A stretch of 64,000 nucleotides of DNA from Paracoccaceae bacterium (GCA_024742455.1 JANSYL010000001.1:465771-529770); one strand, 5' to 3'; numbered from the stretch's first letter, positions 27,181 through 38,002 are shown. Notes: generated by a model not told the origin, from the sequence alone. Translations and numbers: made by a program.

Positions 27181-28605
27181 ATGGCGGCAGTGATCCATGA
27201 CATGGTGATCGAAGGCGGGCGGGTGGTGACACCGGCCGGGATGATCGACGCCGATATCGCCGTGACAGGCGGGCGGATCACGGCGCTGGGGACCGGGTTC
27301 GCTGCAGCCGAGCGGGTGTCGGCCACGGGGCTGATCGTCACCCCGGGCGGCGTCGACCCCCATTGCCATATCGAACAGATGTCGGGGATGGGCGTGATGA
27401 ATGCCGACACGTTCGAGACCGCGACGCGGTCGGCGGCGATGGGCGGCACCACGACATCAATCAGTTTCGCCGCACAGGGGCCGGGGCAGCGGTTGGCCGA
27501 TACGGTGGCAGATTACGCCGCGCGCGCCGAACGGGGCGCGGCCATCGACCATGCCTTTCACATCAGCATCCGCGACACCGGCGTGCCGGGCTTCGAGGAG
27601 GATCTGCGCGCCCTGATCGCCGCCGGGCACAGGTCGGTGAAGGTGTTCACCACCTATGACATCAAGCTGGACGATGCCGCAATCCTGGACGTGCTCAGGA
27701 TCACCGGCGAGGCGGGTGCACTGACATGCATCCATGCCGAAACCGACGCGATCCTCGCCGAGGCGCGCGCGCGCGTTCTGGCCCACGGCAAAACCGCCCC
27801 GAAACACCATGCCGAGGCGCGGCCGCGTGCGGCCGAGATCGATGCCGTGGCGCGCATGTGCCGGTTCGCCGAGGTCACCGGCGCGCCCGTGATGCTGTTT
27901 CATATCTCCACCGCCGAGGCTGTGGCCGAGATCACCGCCGCCCGGGCGCGCGGTGCGCCGGTCTGGGCCGAGACCTGCCCCCATTACCTGTTCATGACCG
28001 AGGAGGTGCTGGACAAGCCCGGGCTGGAAGGCGCGAAATGGATGTGTTCGCCCCCGCAACGGACCCGCAGCGATCAGGCGGCACTGTGGCGGGGGCTGGC
28101 ATCAGGGGTTTTGCAGATCGTGTCATCGGACCATGCGCCTTATCGCTTCGACGCCTCGGGGAAATTGTCGAACGGGGCCGAAGCCCCCTTCCCTGCCATT
28201 GCCAACGGTCTGCCGGGGCTGGAGCCGCGCCTGCCGCTGATGTTCGACGCGATGGTGTCGGGCGGGCGGCTGGGGCCGGTGGCCTTCACCGAGGTCACGG
28301 CCGCGCGCGCCGCGCGGCTTTACGGTCTGCCCGGCAAGGGGGCGATCGCGCCGGGCTTCGATGCCGACCTTGTCCTGTGGGATCCGGACCGGCAGCGGAC
28401 CTATGCTGCGGACGATCTGCATGACAATGTGGGCTACAACCCGTGGGAGGGGACGACAGTGACCGGCTGGCCCGTTGCCACCTATCTGCGCGGTCAGGCA
28501 GTGATGCGAGAGGGGGAATACCGCGGCACCGCAGGTGCGGGGCGCTGGACCCTGCGGCCTGGTATAGGGACGCGGGCCGCCGACCTGACCGGAGCACCGG
28601 CATGA
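27181..28605 (+). CDS. Hydantoinase/dihydropyrimidinase-like cyclic amidohydrolase
   Basis: 474-aa amidohydrolase-superfamily enzyme of the D-hydantoinase type, which opens cyclic ureide or amide rings. Metal ligands are H61 and H63 (GVDPHCHIEQMSGMG), the carboxylated Lys K154 (RSVKVFTTYD), and the His and Asp of FHIS and VSSDHAPYRF. The NADTFETATRSAAMGGTTTS block is diagnostic of this branch. It is first of four genes: its stop overlaps the VOC gene start (ATGA), and a racemase-family and a DapA-like gene follow. The substrate is not known; hydantoin-like compounds are a guess from the racemase. Confidence 0.85.
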   Translation: MAAVIHDMVIEGGRVVTPAGMIDADIAVTGGRITALGTGFAAAERVSATGLIVTPGGVDPHCHIEQMSGMGVMNADTFETATRSAAMGGTTTSISFAAQGPGQRLADTVADYAARAERGAAIDHAFHISIRDTGVPGFEEDLRALIAAGHRSVKVFTTYDIKLDDAAILDVLRITGEAGALTCIHAETDAILAEARARVLAHGKTAPKHHAEARPRAAEIDAVARMCRFAEVTGAPVMLFHISTAEAVAEITAARARGAPVWAETCPHYLFMTEEVLDKPGLEGAKWMCSPPQRTRSDQAALWRGLASGVLQIVSSDHAPYRFDASGKLSNGAEAPFPAIANGLPGLEPRLPLMFDAMVSGGRLGPVAFTEVTAARAARLYGLPGKGAIAPGFDADLVLWDPDRQRTYAADDLHDNVGYNPWEGTTVTGWPVATYLRGQAVMREGEYRGTAGAGRWTLRPGIGTRAADLTGAPA

Positions 28606-28991
28606 CCGACTGGCCGGAAGGCGCGACGCTTGCCATCACGTTTCTCTACTACAAGGACCTGCCAAAGGCGGAGGCGTTCTATCGCGACATCCTCGGCCTG
28701 CCCCTGGTCATCGACCAGGGCGATCTGGCCAAGATCATGCAGATTGCGCCGAACGCGCATCTGGGGCTGGTCGATGAGGCGCGGGGCATGAACCGCTGGC
28801 AGGCCGAGAAATGCGTGCAGGTCTGCCTGCGGGTGCCCGATGTGGATGCCTGGCATGCCTATCTGCAGGGCATGGTGGGCGGGCTGAGCGAGATGTTCGT
28901 CAACGACGCCATCGGCATCCGCGCCTTCGTGTTCCGCGACCCCGAAGGGTATCAGGTGGAAATCCAGTCGGTCACGCGGGCGGGCGCATGA
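28602..28991 (+). CDS. VOC (glyoxalase/bleomycin-resistance fold) family protein
   Basis: 129 aa from the ATG at 28602, which overlaps the amidohydrolase stop. A single VOC module pair: LAITFLYYKDLPKAEAFYRDILGLPL at the start, then DAWHAYLQGM and FVFRDPEGYQVEIQSV at the end, with the final E as a probable metal ligand. VOC proteins are metal-dependent isomerases, lyases or dioxygenases, or binding proteins. Tight packing between amidohydrolase and racemase genes implies a catabolic step on the same compound. Confidence 0.78.
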   Translation: MTDWPEGATLAITFLYYKDLPKAEAFYRDILGLPLVIDQGDLAKIMQIAPNAHLGLVDEARGMNRWQAEKCVQVCLRVPDVDAWHAYLQGMVGGLSEMFVNDAIGIRAFVFRDPEGYQVEIQSVTRAGA

Positions 28992-29647
28992 CGGTCCGTT
29001 CGCTGATCGTGATCAACCCCAATTCGTCCGAGACGGTGACGGCGGGCATCGACGCGGCGATGGACCCGTTGCGCGGCTTCGGCACCCCCATCCGCTGCGT
29101 CACGCTGGCCGAGGGCCCGCCCGGTATCGAAAGCCAGGCCCAGGCCGATGAGACGATCCCGCATATGCTGCGTCTGGCGGCGTCGCTGGAGGATCAGGCG
29201 GCCGGGTTCGTCATCGCCTGTTTCGGCGACCCGGGCCTGCATGCTCTGCGCGACCGGACGGCCCTGCCTGTCCTCGGCATCCAGGAAAGTGCCGTCATGA
29301 CGGCCCTGACGATGGGGCACCGGTTCGGGGTGGTGGCGATCCTGCCTGCCTCGATCCCCCGGCACCTGCGGGCCTTCGGCGCGATGGGGGTCACGGACCG
29401 GCTCGCGGGCGACCGGGCCCTGGGCCTGGGCGTGGCGGAGCTGGCCGATCCGGACACAACGCTTGCCCGGATGGTTGCGGTCGGGGCCGCGTTGCGCGAT
29501 CAGGACGGCGCGGATGTGCTGATCATGGGCTGCGCCGGGATGGCGCAATATCGCGGCGCGCTGGAGGCGGCGGTGGGCCTGCCGGTGGTTGAGCCCTGCC
29601 AGGCCGCCGCAGCCATGGCGCTCGGGCGCATCGGTTTGGGGTGGTAG
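28988..29647 (+). CDS. Asp/Glu/hydantoin racemase family protein
   Basis: 219 aa from the ATG at 28988, overlapping the VOC stop by 4 nt. Start SLIVINPNSSETVTAGI is typical of hydantoin/allantoin racemases. The two catalytic cysteines are C78 (VIACFGDPGL) and C182 (LIMGCAGMAQY), as expected for cofactor-independent two-base racemisation. Family members also include Asp/Glu racemases and maleate isomerases. The nearby hydantoinase-like gene favours a hydantoin- or ureide-like substrate. Confidence 0.85.
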   Translation: MTVRSLIVINPNSSETVTAGIDAAMDPLRGFGTPIRCVTLAEGPPGIESQAQADETIPHMLRLAASLEDQAAGFVIACFGDPGLHALRDRTALPVLGIQESAVMTALTMGHRFGVVAILPASIPRHLRAFGAMGVTDRLAGDRALGLGVAELADPDTTLARMVAVGAALRDQDGADVLIMGCAGMAQYRGALEAAVGLPVVEPCQAAAAMALGRIGLGW

Positions 29648-29666
29648 GAAAAGGGAGACGAGGGAC

Positions 29667-30587
29667 ATGGGCAAACTGGATGAGACGGCAAAGGGTGTCT
29701 TCACCATCGCAGCGACGCCGTTCCTGCCGGACGGGGCGCTGGATTTGGACAGCGTCGACCGGATGGTGGATTTCTACGCCGAACGCGGCGCCACCGGCCT
29801 GACGATCCTGGGGATCATGGGCGAGGCCGGGAAACTGTCGACCGGGGAATCGGTGGCGGTGATCGAACGGGTGACGGCACGCACGGACCTGCCGGTGGTC
29901 GTGGGGGTATCGGCCCCCGGCGTGGCCGCGATCAAGGCGCTGTCTGAGACCGCGATGGACAAGGGCGCGGCGGGTGTCATGGTGGCCCCGCCCGCCAGCC
30001 TGCGCACCGATGCGCAGATCACCTCCTATTTCCAGCTGATCGCCGAGGTGTTGGGCGACACGCCCTGGGTGTTGCAGGATTTCCCGCTGGTCACCGGGGT
30101 GCAGATTTCTCCGGCGGTTCTGTTGGAGATTTTCCGCAGCTGCCCCACTTGCGTGATGCTGAAGCACGAGGATTGGCCGGGCCTCGACAAGATCAGCACA
30201 TTGCGCGCGGCAGAGGCCGGGGGAGCGCGGCGCGTGTCGATCCTGTGCGGCAATGGCGGGCAGTTCCTGCTGGAGGAAATGATCCGTGGCGCCGACGGCG
30301 CGATGACGGGCTTTGCCTTCCCCGAGATGATGGCCGATGTGGTCGCGGCGATGCAGGCAGGCGACGAGACCCGCGCGCGCGACCTGTTCGATGCCTACAT
30401 GCCGCTGATCCGGTACGAGGCGCAGCCGGGCATGGGGCTGGCGATCCGGAAATACATCCTGGCGAAACGCGGGGCGATCGCGCATGCCACGACGCGGCGG
30501 CCCGCGCCGAAACTGTCGGATGCGGCGGTGGCCGAGGTGGAAACGCTTCTGGAGCGGCAGGAGGCCCGGTTGGCTCAACTGAGCTGA
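29667..30587 (+). CDS. Dihydrodipicolinate synthase/N-acetylneuraminate lyase family aldolase
   Basis: 306-aa class I aldolase-fold protein from the ATG at 29667 (AAGGGAGACGAGGG upstream). The Schiff-base Lys is K166 in CVMLKHEDWPGLDK. The position that is usually the active-site Tyr (YN-P) reads VLQDFPLVTG (D138-F139-P140). True DapA activity is therefore unlikely. TPFLPDGALDLDSVDRMVDFY and GIMGEAGKLSTGE are standard for the family. It lies 19 bp after the racemase gene, probably in the same operon, perhaps splitting a keto-acid intermediate. Confidence 0.83.
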   Translation: MGKLDETAKGVFTIAATPFLPDGALDLDSVDRMVDFYAERGATGLTILGIMGEAGKLSTGESVAVIERVTARTDLPVVVGVSAPGVAAIKALSETAMDKGAAGVMVAPPASLRTDAQITSYFQLIAEVLGDTPWVLQDFPLVTGVQISPAVLLEIFRSCPTCVMLKHEDWPGLDKISTLRAAEAGGARRVSILCGNGGQFLLEEMIRGADGAMTGFAFPEMMADVVAAMQAGDETRARDLFDAYMPLIRYEAQPGMGLAIRKYILAKRGAIAHATTRRPAPKLSDAAVAEVETLLERQEARLAQLS

Positions 30588-30613
30588 GCCGCGCCATGGT
30601 GGAATGAACCGGG

Positions 30614-31441
30614 CTAACCTGCGCCCTTTTCCAGCAGCGCGTCGATCTGATCGCCGGACGCCGCGCTTTTCAGCCCGCTGAAATCACCGCTTTCCAGCAT
30701 CGGGGCCATCACATCGCGGATTGCGGCATGGGTCACCCGCGCCACCTGGCTGCCGAGCGAGATGCGCCGGACGCCCTTGGCCGCGATCTTGGCCACCGTG
30801 GCGCGCTGCATCGCGCCCACGGCCAGGACGTTCACCGGCACCCAGACCGCCGCCATCAGCCGCTCGAGCGCGGCGACATCGGGCAGAACCGGGATATAGA
30901 CGCAATCGGCCCCGGCAGCGGCGAAGGCCTGCACGCGGGCCAGCGCCTCGTCCATGTCATAGGTGCCGTTCATCACCCCGTCGGCACGGGCGGTCAGGAT
31001 GAAGGGGCGGCCAAGGTCGCGCGCAGCCTCCACCGCTGCCGCGATGCGGTCGATGGCGGCCTCGCGTCCATAGGCGGGATTGCCCTCGACCATCTGCGTA
31101 TCCTCGATCCCGCAGCCTGACAGGCCCGCCTCTCCGGCCATCCGGATCGTTTCGGCCACGTCCTCGGGCGCATCGCCGAAGCCGTTTTCGAAATCGCCCG
31201 AGACCGGCAGGTCGGTGGCCGCGATGATCTGCGCGGCATGCTCCAGCGCCTCGTCGCGCGTCACGGTGCCCATGTCGGGGCGGCCCAGCGTGAAGGCATG
31301 GGCGGCCGATGACGTGGCCAGCGCCGCCGCCCCCATCGCCGCCATCATCCGGGCCGAGCCCGCGTCCCACGGGTTGGGCATGACGAAACAGCCCTGCCGG
31401 TGCAGATGCGCGAAACGGGCGTGGCGATCCTCCAGCGTCAT
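30614..31441 (-). CDS. Isocitrate lyase/PEP mutase family protein
   Basis: 275 aa from the ATG at 31441. It resembles the short oxaloacetate-hydrolase / 2-methylisocitrate-lyase-like branch: CFVMPNPWDAGSARMM at the start, PVSGDFENGFGDAPEDV as metal-binding loop, GIEDTQMVEG and ILTARADGVMNG. The long catalytic Cys loop of true isocitrate lyase is not present. The likely chemistry is C-C or P-C bond cleavage, with substrate unknown. It follows the homocysteine-methyltransferase-like gene after 4 bp, in an operon, and is convergent with the DapA-like gene. Confidence 0.82.
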   Translation of the reverse strand: MTLEDRHARFAHLHRQGCFVMPNPWDAGSARMMAAMGAAALATSSAAHAFTLGRPDMGTVTRDEALEHAAQIIAATDLPVSGDFENGFGDAPEDVAETIRMAGEAGLSGCGIEDTQMVEGNPAYGREAAIDRIAAAVEAARDLGRPFILTARADGVMNGTYDMDEALARVQAFAAAGADCVYIPVLPDVAALERLMAAVWVPVNVLAVGAMQRATVAKIAAKGVRRISLGSQVARVTHAAIRDVMAPMLESGDFSGLKSAASGDQIDALLEKGAG

Positions 31442-31445
31442 GCCG

Positions 31446-32321
31446 TCATGCCACGAAGCGGCGATGCAGCTCGGCGATATGGGCCGGGCCCACCTCGCAG
31501 CAGCCACCGATAATGGTGGCGCCAAGGTCGATCCATTGCGCCGCGAAATCGGCATAGCGGTCGGGCGACAGGTCTTCGCGGCGGCTGAGTTCTTTCACGG
31601 TCGAGCCCGCCTGCGCGAAGCTTTCGGTGATCCCGGTAAAGCCATTTGCATAGCCGCCGAACGGAAGGGGCGCCGATTGCAGGTTCTGCAGCCCGACGGT
31701 CACCGCCTCGGGCAGCGAACAGTTGATCAGGACGGCCTCGGCCCCGAAATCCTGAGCCAGCGCCGCGACATCGGCAACGGGTTCGCCCGAGCGCAGGCGC
31801 GCGCCGTCTTCGTCCATGACGCTGACGCCAAGCCAGACCGGCAGACCGGTCGCCGCCTCGGCCGCACCGTGCAGCGCCACGCGGGCCTGCGCCAGCGACG
31901 AGGCGGTTTCGATCAGGAACATGTCGACATGCGGGGCCTGAAGGCGGCAGATCTCGGCGAAACCGGCGGCGGCATCCGGGCCGGGCGTATCGGTGGTGTA
32001 GGACCAGCCCATCGGCCCGAGCGATCCCGCGATCCGGCCCGACCCATGCGCGTCGCGCGCCGATCTGGCGATGGCGCAGGCGGTCAGGTGCAAATCCTCG
32101 AACTGATCCTCGATGCCTTGCGGGGCGAGCCGGTCACGGTGGATGGCATAGGAATTGACCGTGGCGATCTGGGCGCCCGCCGCGAAGTAATCGGCGTGGA
32201 TATCCCGCACCAGGTCGGGCTGATCCTGCATGATCTTGGTCGCCCAGAGCGGCGTCGGCTCCACCGCGCTGCGCGCGACAAGCTCCTGTCCCATGCCGCC
32301 ATCGAGAAGTGTGATTGCCAT
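31446..32321 (-). CDS. Homocysteine S-methyltransferase family protein
   Basis: 291 aa from the ATG at 32321 with GGGAGAAAG upstream. It is a TIM-barrel, zinc-dependent thiol methyltransferase domain. The start is LLDGGMGQELVAR. The zinc ligands are the Cys in VLINCSLPEA and the GGCC pair in IIGGCCEVGPAHI. It carries only the homocysteine-binding module, like MmuM, which uses S-methylmethionine; no cobalamin domain is present. It is paired with a PEP-mutase-like gene downstream. Donor specificity is not shown. Confidence 0.85.
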   Translation of the reverse strand: MAITLLDGGMGQELVARSAVEPTPLWATKIMQDQPDLVRDIHADYFAAGAQIATVNSYAIHRDRLAPQGIEDQFEDLHLTACAIARSARDAHGSGRIAGSLGPMGWSYTTDTPGPDAAAGFAEICRLQAPHVDMFLIETASSLAQARVALHGAAEAATGLPVWLGVSVMDEDGARLRSGEPVADVAALAQDFGAEAVLINCSLPEAVTVGLQNLQSAPLPFGGYANGFTGITESFAQAGSTVKELSRREDLSPDRYADFAAQWIDLGATIIGGCCEVGPAHIAELHRRFVA

Positions 32322-32363
32322 GGTCTTTCTCCCGGAACCCATCGCGTTTTTCCGCCAGTGACG

Positions 32364-32393
32364 CAAAACGGCGGCGCAATCAAGCGCCGCCGT
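32364..32393 (-). terminator. Rho-independent terminator of katG
   Basis: ACGGCGGCGC (32368-32377) pairs perfectly with GCGCCGCCGT (32384-32393) over a 6-nt loop. On the minus strand it is followed by a run of T (32367-32365 and beyond). It lies just after the katG stop and before the homocysteine-methyltransferase-like gene. Confidence 0.75.
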
Positions 32394-32424
32394 CTGCAGG
32401 TTATGATATGGGGCTTGGGCCCGG

Positions 32425-34665
<2,241 letters not shown>

Positions 34666-34696
34666 TCAGGCGAAGTTGGATTTTCTGATTGTTGTG

Positions 34697-34711
34697 ATAA
34701 GCTCTGCTTAT
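34697..34711. promoter_or_regulatory. Palindrome overlapping the oxyR start codon, candidate OxyR operator
   Basis: ATAAGC (34697-34702), TCT, GCTTAT (34706-34711) is a perfect 6-3-6 palindrome that runs into the oxyR ATG (34710). LysR regulators often bind such dyads in the shared spacer with their target gene, and the 119-bp katG/oxyR spacer is the expected place. Binding here would repress oxyR itself. Not proven. Confidence 0.45.
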
Positions 34712-35624
34712 GAACAACCTGACCCTGAAACAGCTGCGATATTTCGAGGCGCTTGCCCGGCATGGCCATTTCGGCCAGGCGGCGGCGGCTTCGGCGATTT
34801 CGCAACCTGCCCTTTCCATGCAGATCAGGGAATTGGAGGAATCGCTGGGCGCGGCGCTGTTCGAACGTACCGCCCGTGCGGTGAAGCTGACCCCGTTCGG
34901 CGAGGCATTCCGAGACCGCGCGCGCGAGATACTGCGCGCCGTCGATGAGCTGAACGACCTGGCACGCGCCGCGCGCAGCGGCTTTGTGGGTCGGCTGCGG
35001 CTGGGCGTCATCCCCACGATCGCGCCCTATGTCTTGCCGGGCCTGATCGGGGCGCTCGGGCGCGCCTATCCCGGTCTCGACCTGCAGGTGCGTGAAACGG
35101 TGACGCCACGGCTGGTGCAGGAACTGGCCGACGGGCGCATCGACACCGCCATAGTGGCGCTTCCGGTATCCGAGCCGTCGCTGACCGAGGTGGCGCTGTT
35201 CGACGAGGATTTCGTGCTGGTCCATCCAAGGGGTCTGGCGGCCGTGCCTGCAGAGATCGGCGCGCTGCAGGAGGCGCGGCTGCTGTTGCTGGAAGAAGGC
35301 CATTGTTTCCGCGATCAGGCGCTGGCCTTCTGCAACATGACCAGCGCCGCGCCGCGCGACGGGCTGGACGGGTCATCGCTGTCCACGCTGGTGCAGATGG
35401 TGGGCGCAGGGCTGGGCGTGACCCTTCTGCCGGCGATGGCGGTGGCCGTTGAAACGCGGTCGGCGGCGGTGTCGGTCGCGCGCTTCCCCGCCCCTGCCCC
35501 ATCGCGCACCGTGGGCATGGTGTGGCGCAAATCCTCGCCCCTCGGGCCGGAGTTCACCCGGCTGGCCGAACTGGTCCGGCAAACGGGCGAAACCCTGTGG
35601 GTGGCGCAGAAGGTACGGGCATGA
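34710..35624 (+). CDS. oxyR: Hydrogen peroxide-sensing LysR regulator OxyR
   Basis: 304 aa. The N-terminal winged helix is TLKQLRYFEALARHGHFGQAA...SQPALSMQIRELE. The redox pair is C199 and C208 in EEGHCFRDQALAFC, the same residue numbers and motif as E. coli OxyR. This makes the assignment strong. It is divergent from katG. No clear Shine-Dalgarno site precedes the ATG, and a palindrome overlaps it, so its own translation or transcription may be controlled. Confidence 0.95.
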   Translation: MNNLTLKQLRYFEALARHGHFGQAAAASAISQPALSMQIRELEESLGAALFERTARAVKLTPFGEAFRDRAREILRAVDELNDLARAARSGFVGRLRLGVIPTIAPYVLPGLIGALGRAYPGLDLQVRETVTPRLVQELADGRIDTAIVALPVSEPSLTEVALFDEDFVLVHPRGLAAVPAEIGALQEARLLLLEEGHCFRDQALAFCNMTSAAPRDGLDGSSLSTLVQMVGAGLGVTLLPAMAVAVETRSAAVSVARFPAPAPSRTVGMVWRKSSPLGPEFTRLAELVRQTGETLWVAQKVRA

Positions 35625-35667
35625 TCCGGGTCAGGAGCGTTGACCGAATCCGCCAAAGACGGTATTT

Positions 35668-35698
35668 CGTTGCTATCGGCAACGATTAATCCCGTTGC
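35668..35698. promoter_or_regulatory. Inverted repeat upstream of hpd, candidate operator
   Basis: CGTTGC (35668-35673), 5 nt, GCAACG (35679-35684), with a further CGTTGC at 35693-35698. The repeated half-site sits about 80-110 bp upstream of the hpd start codon, a normal place for a regulator site. The regulator is unknown. Confidence 0.4.
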
Positions 35699-35778
35699 CG
35701 GTCCCGCGGGCCGGGTTCCCAGAGATGTCGCGTGAAGGGCACGTGCCACGCGACCGCTTTGACGAGGAGGAGACCGCG

Positions 35779-36885
35779 ATGGGACCGTTCCCCCATGACG
35801 CACCGAAAGCCGTGATCGACAATGCCAATATCGCCGGAACCGACGGGTTCGAATTCGTCGAATTCGCCCATCCCGACACGGGCGTTCTGGAAGACCTATT
35901 TGCGAAAATGGGCTATGTCGAGGTCGCCCGGCACAAGACGAAAGACATCTCGGTCTTTCGGCAGGGCGACATCAATTACCTCGTGAACCGCGAGAAAAAC
36001 AGCCATGCCGCGCGGTTCGTGAAGGATCATGGCCCCTGCGCCCCTGCAATGGCCTGGCGCGTGGTCGATGCGCAGCACGCTTTGAAATGCGCGCTGGATT
36101 ACGGGGCCGAGGAATACACCGGCGATGACAAGTCGCTGGATGTGCCGGCCGTCATCGGGATCGGTGGCTCTCTTTTGTATTTCGTGGACACTTATGGCGA
36201 CGACGGGTCGTGCTACGCCGCCGGATATGACTGGGTGGGCGCGGCCGACCCGAGGCCCGAGGGGGCGGGGTTTCATTACATCGATCACCTGACCCACAAC
36301 GTGGCGCGCGGGAACATGTCGACCTGGTATGATTTCTACGCCACCGCGTTCAATTTCCGCGAGATCAAGTTCTTCGATATCGAGGGCAGGCAGACCGGAC
36401 TGTTTTCCCGCGCACTGACCTCACCCGATGGGAAAATCCGCATCCCGATCAACGAGTCGAAGGACGCGACCAGCCAGATCGAGGAATACCTGAAGGCATA
36501 TAACGGCGAGGGCATCCAGCACATCGCCGTGGGGGCAAAGGATATCTATGCCGCGACCGACCTGATCGGCGCCAACGGCATCGAATTCATGCCGCCGCCG
36601 CCCGACACCTATTACGAGATGAGCCGCGACCGGGTCGCGGGGCACGAAGAACCCATCGAGCGGATGAAGCCCCATGGCATCCTGATCGACGGCGAAGGCG
36701 TGGTGGATGGCGGGATGACCCGGATCCTGCTGCAGATTTTCTCGAAAACCGTGATCGGGCCGATCTTTTTCGAATTCATCCAGCGCAAGGGCGATGACGG
36801 GTTCGGCGAGGGCAATTTCAAGGCGCTGTTCGAATCGATCGAGGCCGACCAGATCCAGCGCGGTGTGCTGCCCGCCGAGGCGTAA
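35779..36885 (+). CDS. hpd: 4-hydroxyphenylpyruvate dioxygenase
   Basis: Non-haem iron oxygenase turning 4-hydroxyphenylpyruvate into homogentisate in tyrosine breakdown. The product is 368 aa from the ATG at 35779 with GAGGAGGAG upstream. Iron ligands are H170 (YIDHLTHNV), H248 (GIQHIAVGAKD) and E332 (FFEFIQRKG). The C-terminal FGEGNFKALFESIE is typical. fahA and maiA, acting downstream in the pathway, are near the left end of the window; homogentisate dioxygenase is not in the window. Confidence 0.96.
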   Translation: MGPFPHDAPKAVIDNANIAGTDGFEFVEFAHPDTGVLEDLFAKMGYVEVARHKTKDISVFRQGDINYLVNREKNSHAARFVKDHGPCAPAMAWRVVDAQHALKCALDYGAEEYTGDDKSLDVPAVIGIGGSLLYFVDTYGDDGSCYAAGYDWVGAADPRPEGAGFHYIDHLTHNVARGNMSTWYDFYATAFNFREIKFFDIEGRQTGLFSRALTSPDGKIRIPINESKDATSQIEEYLKAYNGEGIQHIAVGAKDIYAATDLIGANGIEFMPPPPDTYYEMSRDRVAGHEEPIERMKPHGILIDGEGVVDGGMTRILLQIFSKTVIGPIFFEFIQRKGDDGFGEGNFKALFESIEADQIQRGVLPAEA

Positions 36886-36937
36886 CGCACGGCATCGGCA
36901 AGGCCCGGCAGCGGGATCTGTCAGGGGCGACGGCGCG

Positions 36938-37837
36938 CTACTCCGCCGCCGCCTCGGCGCTGCCGGGTTTGGCCACGTCGAAAACACGCGCGATCTTGCG
37001 CGTGCCCACGGCCCTTTTCAGAGCCTGATATCCGCGTTCGGCAAGCCCTGCCTCCTTCAGCACCTCCCATTTGCGGTAATGGACGAGGTGGATGTGGCGT
37101 TCCTCGGGAAAGGGTTTGCCGCGCAGTTTGCCGCCGAGGATGTAATGCTGGTCTTCGGGCAGGATATGGGCGTCGAGGCCCGCGTGCCGGATCGCCAGCG
37201 GCAAGGTCATCTGGTCGAGATAGGGGCGGGTTTTCTCGATCCCCTCCGCCGCATCGATGCGGCGGGCCACGTCCATCCAGGCCTCGGGAAAGCTTTGGCC
37301 CCGGTCATTGCGATGGCGTTCGGGAAACAGCACGAAACCCGATGAGAAATAGGGCGGCACCGCGCGGCGCTTGTCGCGCATCAGCATCACCCGGTCTTCG
37401 GGAACGGGCCAGCCCATCGCACCGTAAAGCCGGTCCCAGATGTCGGGGGGCGCCCATTGCATCGAGGCCGCGACCGAGGCCGAAACATGGCCCGACCGCA
37501 AAAGTATCGCCGGATCGGTCGACCGGAGCATCAGGATGTCACTGTCCATGAAACCCGAAAATTCGGTGTCGCGGGGTTCGAGACAGGCCAGCATCTTGTT
37601 GCCATGGGGATAGTCGGGGTCGAACCGGCCCGCGGTCTCGAAAGCCCGAAGGTCAACATCCATCCGCGCAAGGCATTCGCGCACCTCTGGGCTGATCGCG
37701 CCGATGCTGGCCGCGGGGCAATAGCCCACCAGCTGCACCTCGGGCGGCATGTGCTGGCGCAGGGACGCGGCGAGATAGCAGGCCATGTTCTGATAGGTCG
37801 GAGGCTCGACGATGAAAAAGAGCGTCAGGGATGGCAT
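36938..37837 (-). CDS. DxD glycosyltransferase-like protein, paralogue of the 3678-4676 gene
   Basis: 299 aa from the ATG at 37837. It begins with a strand-loop SLTLFFIVEPPTYQNMACYL, then YPHGNKMLACLEP (G79-N80-K81) and a DxD motif (D98, D100) in GFMDSDILML. YFSSGFVLFPE and YLDQMTLPLAI match YLYFNAGFFYY and WLDQVALPLVI of the other protein. The C-terminal VHYRKWEVLKEAG suggests acceptor binding. It is divergent from an alpha/beta hydrolase-like gene and a GT61 gene, consistent with a glycan locus. Specificity is unknown. Confidence 0.6.
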   Translation of the reverse strand: MPSLTLFFIVEPPTYQNMACYLAASLRQHMPPEVQLVGYCPAASIGAISPEVRECLARMDVDLRAFETAGRFDPDYPHGNKMLACLEPRDTEFSGFMDSDILMLRSTDPAILLRSGHVSASVAASMQWAPPDIWDRLYGAMGWPVPEDRVMLMRDKRRAVPPYFSSGFVLFPERHRNDRGQSFPEAWMDVARRIDAAEGIEKTRPYLDQMTLPLAIRHAGLDAHILPEDQHYILGGKLRGKPFPEERHIHLVHYRKWEVLKEAGLAERGYQALKRAVGTRKIARVFDVAKPGSAEAAAE

Positions 37838-37938
37838 CGGCTGCTCGGCCTCCGGGTTCGCACGGCGCGTCCGTTTTGCGGCAAACCTGCCCCAGCGGGG
37901 CCGGCTTGTCCATGCCCTAGCCGAACCGGGCATTAGGG

Positions 37939-37961
37939 CTTGCCCGCGCAGCGCGGGCAAG
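37939..37961. repeat. Palindrome in the divergent spacer at 37.9 kb
   Basis: CTTGCCCGC (37939-37947), 5 nt, GCGGGCAAG (37953-37961), a perfect 9-bp stem. It lies between divergent starts, so it is more likely an operator or a mobile palindrome than a terminator. Confidence 0.5.
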
Positions 37962-38002
37962 GTTATCCAAGATATAGACGGAAAAATGCCCGTTTACTCT
38001 GT

